A stretch of 64,000 bases of DNA, taken from the NCBI RefSeq assembly GCF_000152805.1, contig NZ_CH902578.1, forward strand, positions 3,109,029-3,173,028, in the 5' to 3' direction. The stretch is from Maritimibacter alkaliphilus HTCC2654. Its GTDB lineage: Bacteria; Pseudomonadota; Alphaproteobacteria; Rhodobacterales; Rhodobacteraceae. Within the stretch, counting starts at the first letter, position 1; every line of letters begins with the position of its first letter. Positions 15,952-23,164 of this stretch are shown piece after piece. A model generated the notes under the pieces. That model saw only the letters and a program-made list of their open reading frames with translations, searched no databases and had not been told where the DNA came from. The translations under genes and the position numbers were made by a program.

Positions 15952-18162
15952 GTGCGCGTTTTCGCTCCGGTGCGGATTTTCCTTGCGGTCGGGCTGTTCG
16001 GTCTGGCGCTGGTCGTGGCCGCCGTTGTGCTGGCGACACGTCAGCCGTGGCTGGGGCTCGATCTCAGGCTCGACGACACGGGTCAGGCGGTCCTGATCGA
16101 GAAGAGCGAGGGGCCAGCGGTCCTGATTTCCGAATGGTATCGGCTGGAAGGTGTCGAAGGCGAGGACGGGGTGCGCGTGCCGGTCGGCCCTACCACGATC
16201 ATCGAAGAGCCGGACCAACTGTCGGACTTCGACACGCTCGACCTGTTTCGGGCCGAACAGGACGGGATCGCACGCGCGATGCGATCGGACCTCGTGACCC
16301 TGCATCTTGCAGCACCCGGCGACGTGACCCGCGAGGTGACGGTCACACCCCGTCCGCACCGCCCGATCTCGGACCTGCCCGCGATGTTCTGGGTGCAGGT
16401 TTTCGTCGGGCTCAGCGGTATCCTGATCGGCGGGTGGATCTGGTCCCTCGCGCCCGGTCGCAGGCCGCAGGCGTTCCTGATGCTGACCGGGGTCGGTCTG
16501 GCGCTGTCCTCGACGGCGGCGGCGATCTATTCGACCCGAGAACTGGCGCTTCCGGCGTCATATTTTCAGGTGTTGGGGCCATTGAACCTGACGGGCTCTT
16601 TGACGTTCGGGGCCGGGGTCATCGGCCTGTTCCTGAGTTACCCGGCACAGATCGGGCCAAGGTGGCTTGCCCTCGTGCAGGTCGGCGTGATCGCGGCGTG
16701 GCTTGTGGGGGCCTTCACGCGGGTCATTCCCGACTACACCTTCGCCTATCAGCTTCCCATCGCCACCGCGATGCTGGTGCTCGTGTTGCTGGTCGCGTTG
16801 CAGTTCCGGCGCGCGCGCAAGGCCAAAGATCTGCCCGCCCGCGCGGCCCTGCGCCTGTTCGGGCTGTCGGTTCTGATCGGGGCGGGCAGCTTCGTGGGCC
16901 TCGTCACCGTGCCTCAACTCCTCGGTCTCGAGGCGCAGGTTTCCCAAGGCTATGCCTTCACGCTGTTCCTGATCTGCTACCTCGGCCTCGCCCTCGCCGT
17001 GCGGCGGCACCGGATCTTCAACCTCGATCAATGGGCGTTTCGCATCCTGTTCTTCGCGGTGGGCGCGCTGTTCCTCGTCTGCCTCGACGCCGCCCTGATC
17101 TATGGCCTGTCGCTGGAACGCGCCCCTGCTCTCGGCATCGCGCTTTTCACCGTCGCCTTCTTCTACCTTCCCTTCCGCGAAGCCGTGTCGCGCCGCTTCG
17201 CACGATGGCGCGGGCAGACCACGGTCGAGGCGTTCTTTCGCGACGTCTCCACGGTGGCACTGACGAAAGACCCGCAGGAACAGGCCCTGCGCTGGGACGA
17301 ACTGCTTCAGGCGATGTTCCAACCGCTTTTCATCGAAACCGGGCCGAACGTCACCGAACACGCGGAGCTTGCGGGCGAAGGCGTCTTTCTCGTTCTGCCC
17401 GCGGTCGCCCCGCTTCCGTCCCGGCAACTCAAATGGGCGGCTGGCGGTCGGCGGTTGTTTTCTGACAGCGATGTGCAGAAGGCCGAAGAACTGGTCGATA
17501 TCCTGTCCCAGCTTATCGAAAGCCGAAAGGCTTATGAAACGGGCGCCGCCGAAGAGCGGTCGCGCATCGCACGCGACATCCACGACAACATCGGCATCCA
17601 GCTTCTCGGCGCGCTGCATTCGCAAGATCCGAAGCGCAAGGACGTGCTGATCCGTGAAACGCTCGCCGATCTGCGTGAGATCATCGACAACCAGACCGGG
17701 CCGGGGCTGGACCTTGGCAATCTGATCGCGGACTTGCGCCTTGAACTGTCCGAAGTGCTCGAAGCGGCCGGGCTTTCGGTCAACTGGCCGCTTGGCGCGA
17801 ACCTGACGGGCTACAACCTGAGCCCCCGGATCGCCCACGCCCTGCGGTCCGTCCTGCGCGAATGCGTCAACAACGCCATCCGCCACGCCGGCGCGCGCGA
17901 GGTGGGTGTCGGCTTCGACGTCCAGAAGGGCCATGTCCGCATCACGGTGACCGACGATGGCCGGGGCTTCGACCCGAATGCGGACGTGTTCGGACAGGGG
18001 GTTCAGAACATGCTCGTGCGCGTGTCGGCGCTGGGCGGGCACCTCAAGGTCAGCCCCGCAGCCCCCGGAACCGACCGGCCGGGAACGCATATACTGGTGG
18101 ACCTGCCGCTCATGCGCGGCGCGATCGACGACGACGACGGCATGATGGAGGCCGCGCAATGA
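15952..18162 (+). CDS. NarL-group sensor histidine kinase with multi-spanning membrane domain
   Basis: The 736-residue protein starts at GTG 15952, after AGGGATAGGGA, and this choice gives a clean N-terminal membrane helix. An extracytoplasmic segment (about 27-140) with a PDZ-like GLDLRLDD start is followed by about seven to eight hydrophobic helices up to residue 410. A cytoplasmic linker then leads into a HisKA_3 dimerisation domain with phospho-accepting His544 in ARDIHDNIG. The ATPase domain has RECVNNAIRHAG (N box), DDGRGFDP and GQGVQNM. It overlaps the response regulator by 4 nt. The signal is unknown. Divergence from the lipoprotein genes suggests envelope sensing. Confidence 0.85.
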   Translation: MRVFAPVRIFLAVGLFGLALVVAAVVLATRQPWLGLDLRLDDTGQAVLIEKSEGPAVLISEWYRLEGVEGEDGVRVPVGPTTIIEEPDQLSDFDTLDLFRAEQDGIARAMRSDLVTLHLAAPGDVTREVTVTPRPHRPISDLPAMFWVQVFVGLSGILIGGWIWSLAPGRRPQAFLMLTGVGLALSSTAAAIYSTRELALPASYFQVLGPLNLTGSLTFGAGVIGLFLSYPAQIGPRWLALVQVGVIAAWLVGAFTRVIPDYTFAYQLPIATAMLVLVLLVALQFRRARKAKDLPARAALRLFGLSVLIGAGSFVGLVTVPQLLGLEAQVSQGYAFTLFLICYLGLALAVRRHRIFNLDQWAFRILFFAVGALFLVCLDAALIYGLSLERAPALGIALFTVAFFYLPFREAVSRRFARWRGQTTVEAFFRDVSTVALTKDPQEQALRWDELLQAMFQPLFIETGPNVTEHAELAGEGVFLVLPAVAPLPSRQLKWAAGGRRLFSDSDVQKAEELVDILSQLIESRKAYETGAAEERSRIARDIHDNIGIQLLGALHSQDPKRKDVLIRETLADLREIIDNQTGPGLDLGNLIADLRLELSEVLEAAGLSVNWPLGANLTGYNLSPRIAHALRSVLRECVNNAIRHAGAREVGVGFDVQKGHVRITVTDDGRGFDPNADVFGQGVQNMLVRVSALGGHLKVSPAAPGTDRPGTHILVDLPLMRGAIDDDDGMMEAAQ

Positions 18163-18806
18163 AACGCGCTCTGATCCTCGAAGACGTTCAGGAAACCCGC
18201 ATCTGGCTGGGCGAGATCGCCTTGCGTGCCTTTCCAGACCTGACGATCACCGAAGCCGCCACCATCGCGGCCGCGCATGTGGCGCTGGACCGCGACCTGC
18301 CGGAGATTGCCCTTATCGACCTTGGGCTGCCCGACGGGTCCGGTCTGGAAATCCTGCGAAAACTCAAACAGAAATCCCCGACCAGCATCGCGGTCGTCAC
18401 GACGATCATGGGGGATGACGTTTCGGTCGTTTCGGCACTGTCCGCCGGAGCGGACGGGTATCTGCAAAAGGACCAGACGCAGGACCAGATGGTCGCCCAA
18501 CTGCGCCAGATCAGCCACGGTATTCCCGCGCTCTCCCCTGCCGTGGCGCGCCGGATCATGGGGCATTTCTCGCGCACCGGGCCTGTGGCCAACGACGACG
18601 GGAAACTCACGGATCGGGAAACGGACGTGCTTGCCCTGATCTCACGCGGTCTGCGAAATGCCGAAGTCGCCCGCGAACTCGGCCTCGCGGAAAGCACCGT
18701 CGCGGGCTACATCAAGACGATCTATCGCAAGTTGGGGATCTCGTCGCGCGCGGAGGCCGCATGGCACGCGACCCGGCTGGGCCTGTCCGAGAACCGCCGG
18801 GGTTAG
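18159..18806 (+). CDS. LuxR/NarL-family response regulator
   Basis: The 215-residue protein has a receiver domain (about 1-120) with acidic residues ILEDVQ near the N-terminus, phosphoacceptor Asp54 in LIDLGLPDGSG and the conserved lysine in YLQKD. A C-terminal LuxR-type HTH (about 145-205) contains LTDRETDVLALISRGLRNAE and IYRKLGISSRAEA. ATG 18159 overlaps the kinase stop as ATGA, so the two form a translationally coupled two-component pair. Its stop codon overlaps the convergent stop of the orphan regulator as TTAG. Confidence 0.9.
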   Translation: MKRALILEDVQETRIWLGEIALRAFPDLTITEAATIAAAHVALDRDLPEIALIDLGLPDGSGLEILRKLKQKSPTSIAVVTTIMGDDVSVVSALSAGADGYLQKDQTQDQMVAQLRQISHGIPALSPAVARRIMGHFSRTGPVANDDGKLTDRETDVLALISRGLRNAEVARELGLAESTVAGYIKTIYRKLGISSRAEAAWHATRLGLSENRRG

Positions 18807-19417
18807 CCGACCAGCCCAAGATCACGGGCGATCATCGCCGCATGAGTCCGGTTCTTGGCGTCGAGTTTTCGGATAACGGCGCGCACGTGCATTTTCACCG
18901 TCACTTCCTTGATGTTGAAATCGTGCGCGATTTCCTTGTTCTGGAGGCCCTTGCAGACACCGGCCAGCACCTGCAACTCCCGGTCCGACAGTTTCTGCGC
19001 GACGACGCTCGGATCGGGCAGAACGTCCTCGTTCAGGGTCGGAATCCGGAGGCCCGTATGCATCAGCGACAGCAGGTGGCCCATGGCCGTGCTCGGCATG
19101 TCGTCGGTCAGCACCGCGCCCGCCCCGTTCACGATACAGCGCCAGACGGTCGAGGGACTCGCCTTATGCGGGAGTACGATCGCCACCGGCTTGCCCCGGC
19201 TGCGCGAAATCGTCGAGAACGCCGACCTGAGGTTGGCCTCGCTGACAGAGGGGACGTGCAGGACGATGACGTCCAGTTCCTTTCCATCCGTGCGAAGCCG
19301 TTGATCGGCCTGAAAACAATCGGAGACGCGATCCACGGAAACCTCGGCCCCACCGATGTGCGCCGTCGCAATTTTATCTGTAATACTTGCCAAGTCGCTG
19401 GCGACCAAAACCTTCAC
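18803..19417 (-). CDS. Orphan LuxR-type regulator with degenerate receiver domain
   Basis: The 204-residue protein starts at GTG 19417, preceded by AAAGGGGA; a longer in-frame start at 19498 is less likely. The N-terminal 120 residues follow the receiver pattern. The residue at the phosphorylation position is His54 (ELDVIVLHVPS) instead of Asp, and the N-terminal acidic pair is missing (VLVASDL). The C-terminal LuxR HTH is intact (LSDRELQVLAGVCKGLQNKE, VTVKMHVRAVIRKLDA). It should bind DNA without classical phosphorylation. No partner kinase adjoins it on this strand. Target genes are unknown. Confidence 0.82.
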   Translation of the reverse strand: MKVLVASDLASITDKIATAHIGGAEVSVDRVSDCFQADQRLRTDGKELDVIVLHVPSVSEANLRSAFSTISRSRGKPVAIVLPHKASPSTVWRCIVNGAGAVLTDDMPSTAMGHLLSLMHTGLRIPTLNEDVLPDPSVVAQKLSDRELQVLAGVCKGLQNKEIAHDFNIKEVTVKMHVRAVIRKLDAKNRTHAAMIARDLGLVG

Positions 19418-19529
19418 CAACTGTCCCCTTTCGCACGTTGGTTCGCGCGACCGCTCTTCCCAGTCCAAGCAGGCATTACACAACTGCTGGTTAGCCAAAA
19501 CCTATCAATAAGGATAAATCGTCGCGCTT

Positions 19530-19548
19530 TTCCTCAAAACCTGAGGAA
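19530..19548. promoter_or_regulatory. Inverted repeat upstream of the orphan regulator
   Basis: TTCCTCA (19530-19536) and TGAGGAA (19542-19548) are perfect 7-bp arms around AAACC, about 115 bp before the GTG start. They lie in a locally AT-richer stretch, which is typical for a promoter/operator region. Autoregulation is a possibility only. Confidence 0.4.
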
Positions 19549-19623
19549 TTTCTAAGTTTCCTGTTCCGCAAAATGCGGGCCTGCGCGGAATCGAAAAAAC
19601 CCTGTGTTTAAATAATGTTAGGA

Positions 19624-19645
19624 AGGGTAAGGTTTTCCTTACCCT
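19624..19645 (-). terminator. Hairpin after the HupE/UreJ-like gene
   Basis: AGGGTAAGG (19624-19632) and CCTTACCCT (19637-19645) form a perfect 9-bp stem with a TTTT loop, 21 nt past the stop of the minus-strand gene at 19667. It has no strong T-tract on that strand. Terminator function is likely but not certain. Confidence 0.5.
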
Positions 19646-19666
19646 ACGGCAGTCCCGTCTTGCGCG

Positions 19667-20782
19667 TCAGAGAATCAACCGCTCGACCGCCCACCAAAGG
19701 CCCATCAGGCCGATGAGAACGGACGCGGGCACGACGATGCGTTGGCGATACCAGGGCCTTGCGCCGAACCAGACGGTAATCGAGAAAAAGGCGGTCGTGA
19801 CGATTGCGATCTGGCCCAGTTCGACGCCGATGTTGAACGCGATCAGACTGGCGAGGAAATACGCGGGCGACAGCCCGATCTCGCCCAGCACCGAAGCGAA
19901 GCCGAGGCCGTGCAACAGGCCGAAGCCAAACACAACCATAAGGCGCATTCTGGATAATTTCGGTCGGAGGATGTTTTCGACCGCGACATAGGCAATCGAC
20001 AGGGCGATCAGGGGTTCCACGATGCTTGCAGGCACCGAAACGACACCAAGGCTCGCCAATGCGAGCGTAATCGTATGGGCGACGGTAAACGCCGTGATCT
20101 GATACAACAGCGGCCGCGCTTCACGTGAAAAGAAAAACAGGCCGAGCACGAAAAGAATATGGTCGAGGCCCTTGGGCAGAATATGCGTGAAGCCGAGCCA
20201 GACGTAATTCGCGAAACTGGCAAGTCCGGTGATTTCGACCGTCCCGGTCCGGGGCATCGGCGCCGACATCTGTCCGGGGCCGAGAAAAGCCGAATACGCC
20301 TCCTGACCTTCCGGGAGATCCTGAACGATCTGGCGCAGGATGATCGGGCCATATTGCGCGTCCCATCCGAAAGACACGTCGCTCCCATCGTCCGGCAGGG
20401 CGGCGCGCAGGATCACTCGGCTTTCCCTCGGCAACGCGTCGCTCACGGCCTCGGCCGTCGACGCCTCGACCAGTTCGGGCACGAGCATCGTGTCCCCGGC
20501 CTGCATCCGCACGCCGTCCGACAGGTCCGGCCAGGCGGCTTGCAGCCTTTGCGAGAACGCGTCGGGGGAAAGCGCGCGCAACGCGTCATAGGCATCTGCA
20601 CGAGGGGAATTGTTGGTGTCGGTCACCGATGACAGGTCGATCCCGGCCACCATCGCCTCGCCCTGAAGGATGATCGACATCTCGAGGCTGTCCTCGCCGA
20701 TCTCGATATCAGCGATGGCGGGCGACATTTCGTGCGCCATGGCGGGTGACGACAGGGCCATCACGATAACGACAAGCCACAT
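19667..20782 (-). CDS. HupE/UreJ-family membrane protein
   Basis: About 371 residues. A signal-like segment ends ALSSPAMAHE, followed by an extracytoplasmic domain (about 20-180). A C-terminal membrane domain of about six helices carries the HupE/UreJ signature HILPKGLDHILFVLGLFFF and GLLHGLGFASVLGE. HupE and UreJ proteins are linked to nickel or cobalt uptake. The start is uncertain: ATG 20782 leaves a 64-bp divergent gap, while in-frame GTG 20815 and ATG 20848 would add a more basic N-terminus and overlap the partner start. It diverges from a DUF4198 gene, a periplasmic family also associated with metal uptake. Confidence 0.8.
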   Translation of the reverse strand: MWLVVIVMALSSPAMAHEMSPAIADIEIGEDSLEMSIILQGEAMVAGIDLSSVTDTNNSPRADAYDALRALSPDAFSQRLQAAWPDLSDGVRMQAGDTMLVPELVEASTAEAVSDALPRESRVILRAALPDDGSDVSFGWDAQYGPIILRQIVQDLPEGQEAYSAFLGPGQMSAPMPRTGTVEITGLASFANYVWLGFTHILPKGLDHILFVLGLFFFSREARPLLYQITAFTVAHTITLALASLGVVSVPASIVEPLIALSIAYVAVENILRPKLSRMRLMVVFGFGLLHGLGFASVLGEIGLSPAYFLASLIAFNIGVELGQIAIVTTAFFSITVWFGARPWYRQRIVVPASVLIGLMGLWWAVERLIL

Positions 20783-20846
20783 GCCAAGCGTTGACAGTGG
20801 CCACCATGCTGCCACCCTGCACCCCCGACCCAATAATGGATGCCCC

Positions 20847-21647
20847 ATGCGCCTGCTCGCCTCTCTCGTCGCCTTCTTGTTCTTCGTCCCGGCCGCCACG
20901 GCCCACGAATTCTGGATCGAGCCTGAAACCTATACGGTCGACCCGGGCGATCCGATCATCGCGGAACTGCGGGTCGGACAGGATTTCAAGGGCGCGGCCC
21001 AAACCTATTTTCCCGACCGTTTCGCGCGGTTCGATGTGAAAATGGGGGAAACCACCCGTGCTGTCGAGGGCCGTATCGGTGACAGGCCCGCGATGACCTT
21101 TGTCCCCGAGGGCGAGGGGCTTGCCGTCGTGATCCACGAAACCAAGGGCCATACCCTGCGCTACAGCAGCCGCGACCTGTTCGAAAACTTCGTCGAGCAC
21201 AAGGATCTGGGCGACGTGTTGGAGCGCCACGCGGCGCGCGGCCTGCCCGAACTCGAGTTTCGCGAGGCCTATACCCGCTATGCCAAATCCCTCGTCGCGG
21301 TCGGAGACGGGGTCGGCACGGACACGGCCGTGGGCCTGCACACCGAAATCGTCGCGCTGACAAATCCCTATACCGACGATCTGTCGGACGGAGTCGGGGT
21401 GCGCGTGCTTTTGGATGGAAAACCGCGGGCCGATGCGCAGGTCGAGGTGTTCGCCCGCGACGGCGACGGGAACGTCACCCAGAGCTTCTATCGCACAGAC
21501 GCGGCGGGCGAGGCGGTCATTCCGGTCGGCCCCGCGACGGAGTACATGGTGGACGCGGTCGTCATGGAGGACACCGGCAACGACGACCCCGAAGCGGGGC
21601 CGGTCTGGCACTCGGCCTGGGCCAACCTGACGTTCCGTACCCCCTGA
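20847..21647 (+). CDS. DUF4198 domain-containing periplasmic protein
   Basis: The 266-residue protein starts at ATG 20847 (MRLLASLVAFLF) with a signal peptide cleaved after AATA and a mature N-terminus HEFWIEPETY, typical of DUF4198/NikK-like proteins. The exposed N-terminal His after cleavage is a feature of periplasmic nickel/cobalt uptake components. The domain continues to a C-terminal Ig-like segment (GVGVRVLLDGKPRADAQVEV). It diverges from the HupE/UreJ-like gene. A joint role in delivering a transition metal to the membrane protein is inferred. A TTGACA hexamer at about 20790 could be a -35 element for it. Confidence 0.8.
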   Translation: MRLLASLVAFLFFVPAATAHEFWIEPETYTVDPGDPIIAELRVGQDFKGAAQTYFPDRFARFDVKMGETTRAVEGRIGDRPAMTFVPEGEGLAVVIHETKGHTLRYSSRDLFENFVEHKDLGDVLERHAARGLPELEFREAYTRYAKSLVAVGDGVGTDTAVGLHTEIVALTNPYTDDLSDGVGVRVLLDGKPRADAQVEVFARDGDGNVTQSFYRTDAAGEAVIPVGPATEYMVDAVVMEDTGNDDPEAGPVWHSAWANLTFRTP

Positions 21648-21717
21648 AGACCGAGCGGAGACGCGCAAAAGCGCGTCACAGGTTTTGCGCTGCCCCGCCT
21701 TTGGCGGGCCAGCGCGG

Positions 21718-21798
21718 TGGGGGGAGGCCAGCCTCCCCATCGCCGGTGGCAGGCCACCGTCGATTCCCCTCCGAGGTTTCCGGAAACGAAGAAGAGCG
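21718..21798 (+). repeat. Dispersed GC-rich intergenic repeat, copy A
   Basis: A stem of GGGGAGGC with GCCTCCCC and a second stem of GGTGGC with GCCACC are followed by the conserved tail CCGAGGTTTCCGGAAACGAA. The same architecture recurs at 52576-52640 and, inverted, at 52759-52827. The copy lies between the converging DUF4198 and esterase genes and may double as their terminator. Confidence 0.65.
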
Positions 21799-21804
21799 GA
21801 CCCG

Positions 21805-22497
21805 TCAGTCGCCTACGCGTGCGTAGAGTTTCATCGCATAGGGTCCGATCTCGGCGACGTTCAGCTTCACGCCCTGTGCGTTCGGGTGGATGCCGTCGCG
21901 CTGGAAACCGTCGGTGCGCGACATCTCGCCCCGTCCCATCGCCTTGCCCATGCCCTGAAAGATGTAGGGCATGAAGATCATATCGGGGTGGCGCGCGGCG
22001 ATACGGGGATACATCTCGTCGAAGGCGCCTTTGTACTCGGGGCCGAAGTTCGCGGTGGCGCGGTAGCCCACCAGCATGACGGGCAGGTTTTTCGCCTTCA
22101 CCTTCTGGATGATCTGTTCGAGGTTCGCTTCGATCGAATTGAGCGGTATGCCCCGCAGGAGATCGTTGCCGCCGAGGGCGATCATGACCGCGTCGACCTC
22201 GTCCGTCAGGGACCAGTCCACGCGGTTCAGCCCGCCCCGCGTCGTGTCGCCCGAGACGCCCGCGTTGATGATCTTCACATCCGCGCCGCGAGCCTGCATC
22301 CAGCCCTGAAGCTGCGGCACCAGCCCGGCCTCCACCGGAAGGCCGTAGCCCTGTGTCAGGCTGTCGCCCAATGCCAAAATCGTGACCTCTTCGGCGATGG
22401 CGGGCATGGCGAGGAAAGGGAATATCAACAAAGACTTGGATATGACCCGCCGCAGCCCATATCCCTTGGGCACGATCCGTGAAAAGGCTTTCCGCAT
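21805..22497 (-). CDS. tesA: GDSL-type arylesterase / TesA-like lysophospholipase
   Basis: About 230 residues of an SGNH hydrolase. Block I ALGDSLTQGYGL carries the nucleophile Ser, block II is GVSGDTTRGG, block III is ALGGNDLLRG, and block V DGIHPNAQG carries the Asp and His. A signal-like stretch (SLLIFPFLAMPAIA) indicates periplasmic location. ATG 22497 is adopted, although its Shine-Dalgarno is weak. Divergence from an ABC ATPase/permease pair reproduces the tesA-ybbA-ybbP arrangement of Escherichia coli. The two divergent start codons overlap. It probably hydrolyses acyl esters or lysophospholipids. Confidence 0.88.
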   Translation of the reverse strand: MRKAFSRIVPKGYGLRRVISKSLLIFPFLAMPAIAEEVTILALGDSLTQGYGLPVEAGLVPQLQGWMQARGADVKIINAGVSGDTTRGGLNRVDWSLTDEVDAVMIALGGNDLLRGIPLNSIEANLEQIIQKVKAKNLPVMLVGYRATANFGPEYKGAFDEMYPRIAARHPDMIFMPYIFQGMGKAMGRGEMSRTDGFQRDGIHPNAQGVKLNVAEIGPYAMKLYARVGD

Positions 22498-23164
22498 GAC
22501 CGACCCCGTTCTCGACCTGACCGATGCCAAGCTGAGCCTCATGGGCAATGCCGGGCCGGTCGATATCCTGCGTGGCATCACGCTATCGGTCGCACGGGGG
22601 GAGACGTTGGGGCTGACGGGGCCAAGCGGTTCGGGCAAATCATCGCTCCTGATGTTGATGGGCGGGCTGGAGCGCGCGACCTCAGGCCGGGTGGCCGCTT
22701 TGGGCCAAGACCTCGGGCCGATGGATGAGGATGCGCTCGCCCGCTTTCGTCGGGATCATATGGGTGTCGTGTTCCAGTCATTCCACCTCATCCCGACGAT
22801 GACGGCCATTGAAAATGTCGCGACCCCGCTGGAACTGGCGGGAACCCGCGACGCCTTCGACCGGGCCGAGGCGGAGCTGGAGGCGGTGGGGCTGGGCCAT
22901 CGAAGCGGGCACTACCCGTCGCAGATGTCGGGCGGCGAGCAACAGCGGGTGGCGCTGGCACGGGCCGCCGTCACCAGGCCCGAAATTTTGCTGGCCGACG
23001 AGCCTACGGGCAACCTCGACGGGGCCACCGGGCAGGCGATCATGGACCTGCTCTTCGGGCTGCGGGATCGCCACGGGTCGACGCTCGTGCTAGTCACCCA
23101 CGCACCGGAGCTGGCCGAACGCTGCGACCGGGTCATCGGATTGGCCGACGGGGTGCTGGCGTGA
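22496..23164 (+). CDS. ybbA: ABC transporter ATP-binding protein, YbbA/LolD type
   Basis: The 222-residue ATPase has Walker A GPSGSGKSSLL, a Q-loop in VVFQSFHL, signature MSGGEQQRVALARA and Walker B ILLADEPTG. The H-loop is in LVLVTHAPE. ATG 22496 is chosen over an upstream in-frame ATG because the family N-terminus begins there; the overlap CATG with the divergent esterase start leaves no intergenic space. It overlaps the permease GTG by 4 nt. YbbAP belongs to the MacB-like type VII ABC group thought to do mechanical work or move lipids at the inner membrane. Confidence 0.92.
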   Translation: MTDPVLDLTDAKLSLMGNAGPVDILRGITLSVARGETLGLTGPSGSGKSSLLMLMGGLERATSGRVAALGQDLGPMDEDALARFRRDHMGVVFQSFHLIPTMTAIENVATPLELAGTRDAFDRAEAELEAVGLGHRSGHYPSQMSGGEQQRVALARAAVTRPEILLADEPTGNLDGATGQAIMDLLFGLRDRHGSTLVLVTHAPELAERCDRVIGLADGVLA

